From: JAVVEG01 sp041751425
Lineage (GTDB): Bacteria > Pseudomonadota > Gammaproteobacteria > Pseudomonadales > Pseudohongiellaceae
Reading direction: 5' to 3'
NCBI GenBank assembly: GCA_041751425.1
Contig: JBGSXL010000007.1
Location: 248,001 to 312,000 of the forward strand
Length of the DNA: 64,000 nucleotides
The position numbers were made by a program, and so were the translations under genes. The notes beneath the pieces were generated by a model, which was not told the origin of the DNA, searched no databases, and worked only from the letters and a program-made list of their open reading frames with translations. This document shows, piece after piece, positions 1-8,553 of the stretch. Within the stretch, counting starts at the first letter, position 1; every line of letters starts with the position of its first letter.

Positions 1-13
1 GCAGCACCATGCG

Positions 14-361
14 TCAGCCGGGTGGCCAGGTCATGGAGCGACCGCCAACAATATGCAGATGCAAATGGAACACTGTCTGACCACCGTGCTCACCGGTATT
101 GATTACAAAACGAAAGCCCGCATCGGCTAACCCTTCTGCGGCGGCAATCTGGTTCGCCTTCAACAACAGTTTTCCCAGCAATCCTTCATCCTCAGCCTGA
201 GCTGTCTGCACACTTTCCAGGTGCTTTTTGGGAATAACCAGAATATGGCTTGGCGCGACTGGGTTGATATCTCGAAACGCATAGACATCTGCATCGTCGT
301 AAACACGGGTTGACGGGATTTCACCGGCGATAATGCGGCAGAAAAGACATTCACTTGCCAT
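14..361 (-). CDS. hinT: HIT (histidine triad) nucleotide hydrolase, HinT-like
   Basis: Small cytoplasmic purine-nucleotide phosphoramidase of the HinT/PKCI branch. The N-terminal CLFCRIIAGEIPS block, the SHILVIPKKH segment and the C-terminal triad HLHLHIVGG (His99, His101, His103) are all visible, and 115 aa is the normal length for the family. The ATG at 361 is preceded by a GGAGG box at good spacing. It is a complete gene whose TGA lies 14 nt from the window edge. It is divergent from the cyclotransferase gene at 469, so the roughly 100 bp between them should hold both promoters. The family call is firm; the physiological substrate is unknown. Confidence 0.95.
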   Translation of the reverse strand: MASECLFCRIIAGEIPSTRVYDDADVYAFRDINPVAPSHILVIPKKHLESVQTAQAEDEGLLGKLLLKANQIAAAEGLADAGFRFVINTGEHGGQTVFHLHLHIVGGRSMTWPPG

Positions 362-468
362 TGTCAGGCATCCTCCATAGACTTGAGAGCGCCAGCGGTT
401 TCGGGCTTTGGCGCTTTTGTTGATGCCAAGATAACATTTATTCAGACGACAGGTTAACTCAGGTTCTC

Positions 469-1230
469 ATGGTGAAATTATTCCGCTATTTTCTGCCGTT
501 GCTGTTTCTGGCCGCCTGCGCTCAGGCCGATGTGCCTATCTATGACATCAGAGTGGTAAACACTTACCCTCACAGCACCAATGCATTCACTCAAGGTTTG
601 CTTTTCCACGACGGCTATCTGTATGAGGGCACGGGCAGATTTGGGCAATCCAGTTTGAGCAGGATCAACTTGGAAGATGGCGCAGTTGTACAGAACAAGC
701 GTCTGGCCAATCGCTATTTCGGTGAGGGCATTGCCATTGTCGATCAACGTATTTTCCAACTCACCTGGCAATCCAATATTGTCTTTGAATATGACTTGGA
801 AACCTTTGCCAATATCGAGTCGCATTATCACCCTACCGAGGGCTGGGGCCTGACCTATGACGGGTCACATCTGATTCTCAGTGACGGATCATCCAGTTTG
901 CAATTCATAGATCCGAAAGGATTTCAGGTAGTGCGCGAAGTGGATGTAACCGTCTACGATCAGCCGCTGCCCAACCTCAATGAACTGGAATATATCGATG
1001 GCGAAGTTTGGGCGAATGTCTGGATGACCAATGAAATAGTGCGCATCGATCCGGCCGATGGCAAGGTGCTTGGCATCATAGATCTGGCCATGCTGCAAGG
1101 GTTGACTACCACTGGTGGCAGCGATGATGTTCTGAATGGCATCGCCTGGGACCCTGAGCAGGAAAGGATATTCGTCACCGGCAAATTGTGGGCCGACCTG
1201 TTTGAAATAGAACTGGTGTTGCGCGAGTAA
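469..1230 (+). CDS. Glutaminyl-peptide cyclotransferase (glutamine cyclotransferase family), lipoprotein
   Basis: Exported enzyme expected to cyclise N-terminal glutamine to pyroglutamate; it belongs to the plant/bacterial beta-propeller type of glutaminyl cyclase. Family blocks are visible: FTQGLLFHDGYLYEGTGRFG near residue 40, LTWQSNIVFEYD near 100, NELEYIDGEVWANVWMTNE near 170, and a terminal TGKLWADLFEIEL. The N-terminus is hydrophobic and carries a lipobox LAAC around Cys17 followed by Ala, so an outer-membrane lipoprotein is likely. Length (253 aa) fits the family. The next gene starts 3 nt after the stop, so the two are almost certainly co-transcribed. Confidence 0.9.
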   Translation: MVKLFRYFLPLLFLAACAQADVPIYDIRVVNTYPHSTNAFTQGLLFHDGYLYEGTGRFGQSSLSRINLEDGAVVQNKRLANRYFGEGIAIVDQRIFQLTWQSNIVFEYDLETFANIESHYHPTEGWGLTYDGSHLILSDGSSSLQFIDPKGFQVVREVDVTVYDQPLPNLNELEYIDGEVWANVWMTNEIVRIDPADGKVLGIIDLAMLQGLTTTGGSDDVLNGIAWDPEQERIFVTGKLWADLFEIELVLRE

Positions 1231-1233
1231 GCG

Positions 1234-2307
1234 ATGAAAAAGCAGGTGGCTCGACTGGCATTGGTCAGCATTGTACTGGTCCTGATGGTGGCCTGCGAAA
1301 GCATCAGCTATTACGGTCAGGCGGCAAAAGGGCAACTCTCCCTGTTGATGCAGCGTCAGGATATCGAGCGTTTATTGCGCGCTGAGTCATTGCCGCAAGC
1401 TGAGCGCGATAAGTTGTTGCTGATTATGCAAGCGCGTGAGTTTGCCGCAGAGGAGTTGGGTCTTCCGGTAAACGGCAGTTACCGCAGTTATGTCGAACTC
1501 GAAAGACCCTTTGTCGTCTGGAACGTCTTCGCCGCACCCGCGCTTTCCAATAGTCTGGTCAACTGGTGCTATCCCATCGCTGGCTGCGTTTCCTATCGCG
1601 GTTATTTTTCACAGGAGAATGCTGAGACTTATGCTGATCAGCTGAGGAGTCAGGGCATGGATGTCTTCACCGGCGGTGTGGATGCCTATTCAACGCTCGG
1701 GTGGTTTAATGATCCTATCACCAGCGCACAATTACGTCGTTCTGATTCCCGGTTGGTTGCATTGTTGTTCCATGAACTTGCGCATCAATTGCTGTACGTG
1801 CCGGATGACACAAGTTTCAACGAAGGTTTCGCCACTTTTGTGGAGCGGGAAGGGTTACGGCGCTGGATGGTGGCTAACGGAGATGAAGCTGCGTATCAAC
1901 AATTCATTGTCGATAACCAGCGCCAAGTCAAATTCATTGCTCTGGTGCAGGAATTTCGGCAAAGCCTGGGCGCGCTGTACACCAGTGAACTGGATGAAGA
2001 GGCCAAGCTTGCCGACAAGCAACGCATTCAGCAGGAATTACGACAAGCTTACGAACAGCAACGGGAAACGTGGGGATACTACGGTTATGATGGCTGGTTC
2101 GCAGGACCATTGAACAATGCGCAACTGGCGACGGTGTCTTCCTACAATGATCTGGTACCAGCCTTTGCTGGCTTGCTTGCGCGACAGAACGGTAATCTGG
2201 AATTGTTCTATACTGAAGCTCTGGAAATTTCGCGATTGCCCAGCGAAGAAAGAAGACTTCGTTTAGCGGTAATGGCTCAGGAACCTGGTAACAATTTTGT
2301 TGAGTAA
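1234..2307 (+). CDS. Predicted zinc aminopeptidase (PF10023 family), lipoprotein
   Basis: Member of the predicted aminopeptidase family known from Proteobacteria. The gluzincin motif HELAH (about residue 183-187) is followed by NEGFATFVE, giving the HExxH...E zinc ligands. An N-terminal hydrophobic segment ends in MVAC near Cys21, suggesting a lipoprotein although the -3 residue is not the usual Leu. Length 357 aa is typical. It follows the cyclotransferase by 3 nt; both modify or trim peptide N-termini in the envelope, so a joint role in peptide processing is a reasonable inference. Substrates of this family are not established. Confidence 0.85.
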   Translation: MKKQVARLALVSIVLVLMVACESISYYGQAAKGQLSLLMQRQDIERLLRAESLPQAERDKLLLIMQAREFAAEELGLPVNGSYRSYVELERPFVVWNVFAAPALSNSLVNWCYPIAGCVSYRGYFSQENAETYADQLRSQGMDVFTGGVDAYSTLGWFNDPITSAQLRRSDSRLVALLFHELAHQLLYVPDDTSFNEGFATFVEREGLRRWMVANGDEAAYQQFIVDNQRQVKFIALVQEFRQSLGALYTSELDEEAKLADKQRIQQELRQAYEQQRETWGYYGYDGWFAGPLNNAQLATVSSYNDLVPAFAGLLARQNGNLELFYTEALEISRLPSEERRLRLAVMAQEPGNNFVE

Positions 2308-2348
2308 GGAAATACCACGCAACGCCAGAGTCTTGTTGCAACTCCGCA

Positions 2349-3140
2349 TCAGGGATTCAAGCGCGCTTCCAGATTAGTAACCAGATCTTTATAAAATTGC
2401 GACCCGGTATCAAGCTCAGCCGCTGCCCTGTATTGCTGTAAGGCTTCTTCCAGGCGCTGCTCCTGTTCATAGATGCGACCCAGCGTGCGATACAGGAAAG
2501 CATTGGCTGGAATAATCTCAACTCCTTTTTCGTAAACGCGGACGGCCAGATCTGTGCGGCCCGCATTCAGATAGGTATTTCCCATCACATAAATTTGTGA
2601 GTCGTTGTGTGGCTCAAGTTCGATGGCGCGCAAATCGACCTCGATGGCTTCATCGTAGCGGTTGGCATCGCGCAGCAATTGTCCCAGCGTGTGCTGTGCG
2701 GCAACCAATGGCGTGCTGAGTTCGGTTTGCAGGCGAATAAATCGCGCAAGTAACGGAATCACGTCGCTGAAGCGCTCCTGGAAATAGTAAATATTCGCCA
2801 GGTTACGTATTGAATCAGCGTGATTGGGATCAGCAGCGATAGAAAGGTTGTATTCGGTGATGGCGTCGTCAAAACGTTCCAGATTGTTATAAGTATTGCC
2901 ACGTCTGTTATGACGTGCGGCAAGCTCTGCGTCGATACTGGCACTATTGCGTTCCATGCTGCTCATGCCGGCCAATCTGCTTAGTGTTGTTTCCAACTCA
3001 GCGGAGGGTGGGCCGGGTTGCGCACTGACATTGCCTGCGCTGAACGTCAGCAGAAGCGCTATCGCAACAGCCGTTCTCAAAAAAAGCCACTGGCTACCTT
3101 TGCACTTATTGTTCGCTAGAGCAATACTGCTTTGCTTCAT
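2349..3140 (-). CDS. Exported tetratricopeptide repeat protein
   Basis: A signal peptide (hydrophobic run ending around SAGNVSAQP, residues about 25-45) is followed by at least four TPR units, for example RGNTYNNLERFDDAITEYNL, then ADSIRNLANIYYFQERFSDV, and a last unit near LEEALQQYRAAAELD. TPR proteins act as protein-interaction scaffolds; no enzymatic domain is seen. I chose the second ATG at 3140 because the AAGG box sits at proper spacing from it and only 3 nt from the ATG at 3146. It converges with the aminopeptidase gene and lies just upstream of the start region of nothing obvious; partner unknown. Confidence 0.85.
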   Translation of the reverse strand: MKQSSIALANNKCKGSQWLFLRTAVAIALLLTFSAGNVSAQPGPPSAELETTLSRLAGMSSMERNSASIDAELAARHNRRGNTYNNLERFDDAITEYNLSIAADPNHADSIRNLANIYYFQERFSDVIPLLARFIRLQTELSTPLVAAQHTLGQLLRDANRYDEAIEVDLRAIELEPHNDSQIYVMGNTYLNAGRTDLAVRVYEKGVEIIPANAFLYRTLGRIYEQEQRLEEALQQYRAAAELDTGSQFYKDLVTNLEARLNP

Positions 3141-3176
3141 AGTCATTGGCCTTGAGTGGGAAATTTGGGCAGGCGC

Positions 3177-4298
3177 TTATAAAGAACGAATTGCCGGACC
3201 GGTGTAGTGCGCGCCGGGTCGCATGATTTTGTTGTCGATACGCGATTCCAGGAAATGTGCCAGCCAACCTACGCTGCGCGACATTGCGAAACCGGCCGTG
3301 AAATAACTGGCGGGAATGCCGATAGCCAGATTGACGGGACCCTTGTAAAACTCAAGATTAGCCCAGACCTCTTTACCTTTCTTCTGCATTTCTGCGTTAA
3401 ATTCTTTTTCGATTTCTTTTAATGTGAGGAACACATTTTCGAAGTCTGTACCCTGGCAAAGTTTTTCGGCCATGGGCTTGAGAATGGCTGCGCGTGGGTC
3501 CAGTTTTTTGTACTCGCGATGTCCCATACCCATCAGGCGACCTTTTTTCGCCAACAGATCCAGAACATACGCTTTGGCATTGGCAGGTGAGCCCACCTTG
3601 ATCGCTTCATTCAATGCTGCTTCATCAGCGCCACCGTGCAATTTTCCATACAGAGCGCCTACAGCCGAGGATAGTGCGGACTCCACAGGCGTTAACGTGC
3701 TGGCAGCGACGCGACAGGTGAATGTGCCGGCATTGAAACTGTGCTCCAGTTGCAGAATCTGCAGCATCCCCAGACAGCGGACATGATCAGAAGTGGCATT
3801 CTGCCCCTGGAACATGGACAGGAAATTATCCAGGTATTCTTTGTTGCTGTTGAATGAGGGCACTGCATCGCCCTGTTGCAAACGGAAGAAACTGGCCAAC
3901 AGCGTTGGGATCTTGGCAACGATTGCCAGTCCGTTGTAACCCTCCTCATTGTCAAACGGCAGCTCTTTAGGGCCGATAGGCGTAGTATCCAGAACGGGAA
4001 TCATGGACTGCAGCATCAACATGGAATGCAGATTCCGCGGCAGGGCGCTGAGGACATTGATTTCATTACCGGCAAGCGCGCCGTTCATCTTGAGGAAATT
4101 CGTCAGCTTCGTTTCCTGTTCTACGTTCGGCAGCTCTCCAAAGAGCACCAGCCACATCACTTTCGTGAATTTCAGGGTGACGAGATCTTCGATGGTATAA
4201 CCACGATAACTGAGCCGACCAATATCACCTTCAACATTACTGATACTGGTTTCGTCTGCTATGACACCTTCCAGACCTTTGGAGAATTCTGCGCTCAT
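3177..4298 (-). CDS. Citrate synthase / 2-methylcitrate synthase family protein
   Basis: Short type II-like citrate synthase-fold enzyme (373 aa) that would condense oxaloacetate with acetyl-CoA or propionyl-CoA. Recognisable blocks are IEDLVTLKF, the first catalytic His in GKLHGGADEAAL, the second in MGMGHREYKKLDPRA, and the C-terminal AMSRSVGWLAHFLESR. The third catalytic residue is unusual: the site that is normally N-V-D-F/L-Y-S reads ANLEFYKG, so the aspartate is a glutamate (GAG codon, read directly). Substrate (acetyl-CoA or propionyl-CoA) cannot be told from sequence. A GAAGAGG box precedes the ATG. Divergent from the LysR gene at 4500, which probably controls it. Confidence 0.88.
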   Translation of the reverse strand: MSAEFSKGLEGVIADETSISNVEGDIGRLSYRGYTIEDLVTLKFTKVMWLVLFGELPNVEQETKLTNFLKMNGALAGNEINVLSALPRNLHSMLMLQSMIPVLDTTPIGPKELPFDNEEGYNGLAIVAKIPTLLASFFRLQQGDAVPSFNSNKEYLDNFLSMFQGQNATSDHVRCLGMLQILQLEHSFNAGTFTCRVAASTLTPVESALSSAVGALYGKLHGGADEAALNEAIKVGSPANAKAYVLDLLAKKGRLMGMGHREYKKLDPRAAILKPMAEKLCQGTDFENVFLTLKEIEKEFNAEMQKKGKEVWANLEFYKGPVNLAIGIPASYFTAGFAMSRSVGWLAHFLESRIDNKIMRPGAHYTGPAIRSL

Positions 4299-4452
4299 GA
4301 TCTTGCCTCTTCACTGTACGGTTAAGGTTTTACTTTTATTCATTGTCAATTTGGGACCGGGAAACAGGATGGGAGGTTCCGGGTCGGGGAGGGAATTGGC
4401 GCCTATTATAGAAATGGGGCATTACCCGGTAAAATTAGTGCCTCTAATTCGT

Positions 4453-4469
4453 GCATAAGTTATGCTTAT
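4453..4469. promoter_or_regulatory. Candidate LysR-type operator
   Basis: Two overlapping dyads are present in the divergent citrate synthase/LysR spacer: ATAAG-N5-CTTAT (4455-4469), which fits the T-N11-A rule for LysR binding, and GCATAA-G-TTATGC (4453-4465). The site lies about 31 bp before the LysR start, as expected for autoregulation. Assignment is by position and pattern only. Confidence 0.5.
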
Positions 4470-4499
4470 CACTTTGGGGCAGTCAACAGGCGTTCAAAC

Positions 4500-5396
4500 A
4501 TGTCCACACACTTGGATACGCAGGAAATGCGTGTCTTCAAAACCGTTTGCGAAGCGGGTGGTTTCAAGAAAGCGGCGGATCGTCTCTACGTCACTCAATC
4601 GGCAGTCAGTCAGGCTATTGCCAGCCTTGAGCGTAAGCTGGGTGCGTTGCTGATAGAGCGTGGCAAACCTATCCGTCTGACGGAGTCCGGACAACGATTG
4701 CTGGACTATGCAGCGCGCAGCCTGGAAGAAGAACACAATGTCCTCACCGACATAGGCAATATTCGTCAGGGAGTTGCCTCCAGTCTGCAGATTTCCATGA
4801 GCGGCTCCGTCAGCCAGTTATACGGAAATGAGCTACTCGAAGATTACTGCGACAGTAATCCGCTCACCCGGCTGAAGGTGGACGTGATGCCCAGCCGCAA
4901 AATTATCCAGAGCGTGGTGACAGATACGTTTGAACTGGGCTTTGGTCCATTCCAGCATCAGATGCCGAATTTGCTGGAAACCATCCCGCTCTTCACCGAA
5001 TCACGTAAGCTGGTCATTAACAACACCCATCCAAGTTTGCCCAGGCTATTGGAAGACCCTGAAAATAATATTCAGGAGATACCCTTGATGGTGTCGCATC
5101 TTGAAGACCCGGATGAGCGACCGGCGATCGAAAAACTGCGTAATGAATTCGGTACCATTTGGGAAATCAGCAATCTGACCCTGCGCCTGAACATGGTCTC
5201 CAGGAATATCGGCATGTGCTACGTAGATGAACGTGTACTGAAAAGTAATGCCATCTGTGCAGATTTCGTAAAGCTCCCGGGGCTGGGGTTTTCGGAGATT
5301 GAGCTCACATTTGGTTTGTACTACCGTAAGCGGCGTCCACTTTCCACAGGTGCCAGGCAGTTCATAGATATCTGTCAGTCGTACCGGTTTGCTTAG
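4500..5396 (+). CDS. LysR family transcriptional regulator
   Basis: Cytoplasmic DNA-binding regulator of 298 aa. The N-terminal winged helix-turn-helix is clear: MRVFKTVCEAGGFKKAADRL followed by YVTQSAVSQAIASLERKLG and LIERGKPIRLTESGQRLLDY. Residues from about 95 on form the periplasmic-binding-protein-like effector domain. The effector is unknown; the divergent citrate-synthase-family gene is the obvious target. The downstream patatin gene begins 14 nt after the stop, so the regulator may be co-transcribed with it. Confidence 0.92.
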   Translation: MSTHLDTQEMRVFKTVCEAGGFKKAADRLYVTQSAVSQAIASLERKLGALLIERGKPIRLTESGQRLLDYAARSLEEEHNVLTDIGNIRQGVASSLQISMSGSVSQLYGNELLEDYCDSNPLTRLKVDVMPSRKIIQSVVTDTFELGFGPFQHQMPNLLETIPLFTESRKLVINNTHPSLPRLLEDPENNIQEIPLMVSHLEDPDERPAIEKLRNEFGTIWEISNLTLRLNMVSRNIGMCYVDERVLKSNAICADFVKLPGLGFSEIELTFGLYYRKRRPLSTGARQFIDICQSYRFA

Positions 5397-5409
5397 GAGA
5401 CGTGAATAC

Positions 5410-6522
5410 ATGAAAGCTTTGTCCATATATGCAGGTGCGGCTGCAACAGCACACATTAATCAGCATGGCCTGCAGGCTGACGATATCAAAGCCATGATCG
5501 GTGCTTCTGGTGGTCCGAAGTGGTTTGTTCTTTTCGGGTTGGACAAGTATCTGTTTGGTGAATTCTTCAAGGGCCGTCAACAACCTTTAAATCTTATGGG
5601 GTCCTCGGCGGGCGCCTGGCGCATGGCTTGTCTGGCACAGGATGAACCGGTGGCGGCAATTGAACGTCTGGCGCATCACTACTCGCGCCAACGCTATTCA
5701 GAAAAGCCGAACATGCGCGAAATCAGCCGTGAGGCACGCCGCTTGCTCGATATTGTTTTAAGCGATGAAGGGACGAAGCAGGTGGTCAACAACCCTGTCT
5801 TCAAACTACATATTGTTGCAGACAGGGCGCGCGGCATAATTCGCTCTGATCAACGTCATTTGCTTGCGCTGGGCTTGCTGCTTTGTGGCGTAAGTAACTC
5901 AGTTAGCAGAAAAGCGCTGCAATGGTATTTCGAAAGAATTATTTTCCATAACGCGGTTGCAGGTGATAGCGCATTCAAGCCAGATGATATGCCAACGCAA
6001 TACGTCGCTTTACACGAAATTAATCTGCGTGAAGCACTGATGGCCAGTGGCTCAATACCGATAGCTATGGAGGGTGTAAAGAATATTGCCGGCGCGCCGC
6101 AAGGCGTCTATCGGGACGGGGGTATCACCGATTATCATTTTGATATGCCTTTCCATCAGGGAGATGGGCTGGTAATGTACCCGCACTTTTACCGGCAGTT
6201 GATACCGGGTTGGTTTGATAAGCTGCTGCCTTGGCGCAAGAGCAATCCAGCGAATTTTGACAATGTCGTTTTGCTTACTCCATCTGCAGAATTCGTCGCA
6301 CAACTGCCATATGGGAAAATACCAGATCGCAAGGATTTTGAGCATCTGGACTTCGCAAGCAGGCAAAAGTATTGGGCGCAGGTTTTAAGTGAAAGCGAAC
6401 AATTGGCAGCCGAATTTGCGCAGATTCTGGATAGTGGGGAAATCATTAAACATCTCAGGCCTTTGCAAAATGAACCCGGCGCCCGTTATGCGTCAAATTC
6501 AAGATCAGGAGTTGAACAATGA
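5410..6522 (+). CDS. Patatin-like phospholipase family protein
   Basis: Ser-Asp dyad lipid acyl hydrolase. The oxyanion-hole glycines (IGASGGPKWFVLFG), the nucleophile elbow GSSAG and the aspartate motif DGGITDYH are all present in the expected order. Start at 5410 is chosen because TAGGAGA stands 7-8 nt upstream; an in-frame ATG at 5389 overlaps the LysR stop and lacks a box. No signal peptide or membrane segment is seen, so the enzyme is probably cytosolic. Its stop overlaps the ATG of a small lipoprotein gene. Substrate unknown. Confidence 0.87.
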   Translation: MKALSIYAGAAATAHINQHGLQADDIKAMIGASGGPKWFVLFGLDKYLFGEFFKGRQQPLNLMGSSAGAWRMACLAQDEPVAAIERLAHHYSRQRYSEKPNMREISREARRLLDIVLSDEGTKQVVNNPVFKLHIVADRARGIIRSDQRHLLALGLLLCGVSNSVSRKALQWYFERIIFHNAVAGDSAFKPDDMPTQYVALHEINLREALMASGSIPIAMEGVKNIAGAPQGVYRDGGITDYHFDMPFHQGDGLVMYPHFYRQLIPGWFDKLLPWRKSNPANFDNVVLLTPSAEFVAQLPYGKIPDRKDFEHLDFASRQKYWAQVLSESEQLAAEFAQILDSGEIIKHLRPLQNEPGARYASNSRSGVEQ

Positions 6523-6704
6523 ATCGCACATACAAGCAACAGTTTATTTTGGTTGTTATCTGTCTGATGATGCACGGCTGCCTGGGGGCGGTTGTTGGAA
6601 CTGCAGTTGATGTCACCCTCGAAGTCGCAAAAGTTCCATTCAAGGTGGCGGGCGCTGTCGTGGATGTCGCCATTCCCGATGACGATGATAAAGATAAGGA
6701 TTAA
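6519..6704 (+). CDS. Small lipoprotein, NF038104-like
   Basis: A 61-aa protein starting in an ATGA overlap with the patatin gene. A hydrophobic leader ends in a lipobox-like MHGC (Cys near residue 21), followed by LGAVVGTAVDVTLEVAKVPF and an acidic Asp/Lys tail. This layout (GC-L-G, alternating small hydrophobic residues, VPFKVAGAVVDV, acidic end) matches the family named NF038104 lipoproteins in my memory; its function is unknown. The overlap implies translational coupling to the lipase. Confidence 0.75.
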   Translation: MNRTYKQQFILVVICLMMHGCLGAVVGTAVDVTLEVAKVPFKVAGAVVDVAIPDDDDKDKD

Positions 6705-6740
6705 CTACCTGTCTGTAGCGTTGAATGCAATGAGGACACT

Positions 6741-7169
6741 ATGCAAAACCGCATGAAACCAGAAGATTTAAACATCCCTGCCGAATATCAACACTGGGTT
6801 GGCGATGCCTTCGAAGATTACACCGGGCCATTCTTTTTCAGAACGGAAGGGGAGTTCACGCACACGGCTTTCCGAATACAAGCACATAATTGCAATGCTC
6901 ATCAGGTAGTGCACGGCGGTATGTTGATGACATTTGCCGACTACACACTGTGCATAGCGGCAACGCGTGGTAGCTCAGAGGAAAGCGTTGTCACAGTTAC
7001 CTGTAACAATGAATTCATTGGCCCGGCTTACGAGGGTGACCTGGTACTCGGTCGTGGTGAAGTGACGCGCAAGGGTGGCTCTTTGATATTCACACGAGTA
7101 ACCCTGGAAGCGAATGGTAAAATTATCCTGACTTCCAGCGGTGTGGTCAAGCGCCTGCGCAACAGGTAA
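6741..7169 (+). CDS. PaaI-type hotdog-fold acyl-CoA thioesterase
   Basis: A 142-aa single hotdog domain. The signature VVHGGMLMTFADYTLCIAA (about residues 56-74) corresponds to the helix that holds the catalytic Asp/Glu in PaaI-type thioesterases. A GAGGA box lies 5 nt before the ATG. It would hydrolyse an acyl-CoA thioester in the cytoplasm; the acyl group cannot be predicted. A second PaaI-like gene lies at 24528. Confidence 0.87.
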   Translation: MQNRMKPEDLNIPAEYQHWVGDAFEDYTGPFFFRTEGEFTHTAFRIQAHNCNAHQVVHGGMLMTFADYTLCIAATRGSSEESVVTVTCNNEFIGPAYEGDLVLGRGEVTRKGGSLIFTRVTLEANGKIILTSSGVVKRLRNR

Positions 7170-7226
7170 CAAGCCGTTTAAAAAGACCTGCGTTGCCATT
7201 GCCGTGTTAAAAACGCGTGCCGTTAA

Positions 7227-8276
7227 TTACGTCAGGCGATAAACCTTCTCTGCATTGCCATAGAACATCGCGTGCTTGTCCTCTTCACTGAAGTCAGAAA
7301 CCAATTTCTTGAAGCCATTCCAGACCACATGATAAGGCAGTGACAATCTGTCTACCGGAAAATTACTTTCGAACATGCAACGCTGTGGGCCGAAACATTC
7401 GATGGTGTGCATGTAGTATTTCTGCTGGCGCTTTACCAGTTCATCAGAGTCGGGTGGCAAATCGCGTTTGTCCCAGCCGAAACCATTGTCCGGCATCGCA
7501 AGCCCACCCAGTTTGGCATAAACATTGGGGCATTTCGCAATCTGCGCGATGTCCTGTTTCCATTGCTGATAAATGGTATCCTGGTTACCGCGATATATGC
7601 CTACTCCCAACGGCGTGCCAAAGTGATCAAGAATCATCGTGACTTCTGGCACCGCTTGTGCCAGTTCCAGGAAATCTTCATTCTGGTGATGAAAGTGCCA
7701 GGTATCATAGGTAAATCCGTGCTTGGCCAGAGTGCGTAGCCCAGCTCGGAAATCTTCACGGCCGTATAAATACGCAGGCGCCCGACCAGGTATTATCAGG
7801 TTTTCAGGTCGGCTGTCTCGTGCCCCCGAGTGTCTGATGCCTTTAATAAGGCCAGCGCCTGCCTGTTGATGGCCTTGCAGCAATTCCTCCAGTTTTTCCG
7901 GTTCCCGGGCCAGTGTAAGATCCGCATGTGCAACGATACCCGCGATATGTGTCAACCCCGTATCGCTGCCAATGGCAGCTTCCAGACTTTCGCGTGCTAA
8001 CCCCGCCACAGTCTCCGTTTCGCCCAAAGGCATTAAATGTTCCGGACCGTCGCGACGGTAGAAAGATCGGCATTCCACATAAACAGACTTGACGATGTTG
8101 TGCCCCGAGGTGGTGTCCTTCCAGAAGTCGGCAAGCAGATACTTGGTAGCGAAATGCTTTTTCCACAGGTGATGGTGCGGATCGATAATCGGACGTTCCG
8201 GATCGATGATTTCCTCGTTAATCTGCGCCAGCCAGGCATCAGTACCGGGGCTTGGTTTGTGTTCGGGTAAGTTCAT
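7227..8276 (-). CDS. Amidohydrolase family protein (COG3618-type TIM-barrel metal hydrolase)
   Basis: Member of the amidohydrolase_2 family that contains lactonases and decarboxylases of sugar or aromatic acids. The metal-binding opening IIDPHHHLWKKH is near the N-terminus, HFHHQNEDF and VTMILDHFGTP lie mid-protein, and MFESNFPVDR near the C-terminus supplies the late Asp/Asn region. Start at 8276 (MNLPEHKPS) is preferred because GAGAG stands 8 nt upstream and it matches the usual start of the homology; longer in-frame starts exist to 8333. It is divergent from the symporter gene, so the two may serve uptake and hydrolysis of the same compound; that is inference. Confidence 0.85.
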   Translation of the reverse strand: MNLPEHKPSPGTDAWLAQINEEIIDPERPIIDPHHHLWKKHFATKYLLADFWKDTTSGHNIVKSVYVECRSFYRRDGPEHLMPLGETETVAGLARESLEAAIGSDTGLTHIAGIVAHADLTLAREPEKLEELLQGHQQAGAGLIKGIRHSGARDSRPENLIIPGRAPAYLYGREDFRAGLRTLAKHGFTYDTWHFHHQNEDFLELAQAVPEVTMILDHFGTPLGVGIYRGNQDTIYQQWKQDIAQIAKCPNVYAKLGGLAMPDNGFGWDKRDLPPDSDELVKRQQKYYMHTIECFGPQRCMFESNFPVDRLSLPYHVVWNGFKKLVSDFSEEDKHAMFYGNAEKVYRLT

Positions 8277-8553
8277 TCGGTGAGCTCTCATGCGTGCAAG
8301 TATTGCTGGGAACTTAGCACTGTGTGCCGCCAAAGTGAATGTTGTTTTTCAGTTGGCGAGCACAGGTTTGATCTAGCGCAACTCTCAGCCCTATTCTAAG
8401 ACAAAGTTTATTTTGGCAAAGCGTATGCGTTTGCTGTCGGGTGGCTTTTTTTCGCCATTGCAAATGGTGTAGTATTGCCCGCGCGAAATGATCCAGCGTC
8501 ATCTCTAACCACATCCTGTGAAAGCCAAAAACCCGAAAGCCAGAGAGGGCTTT

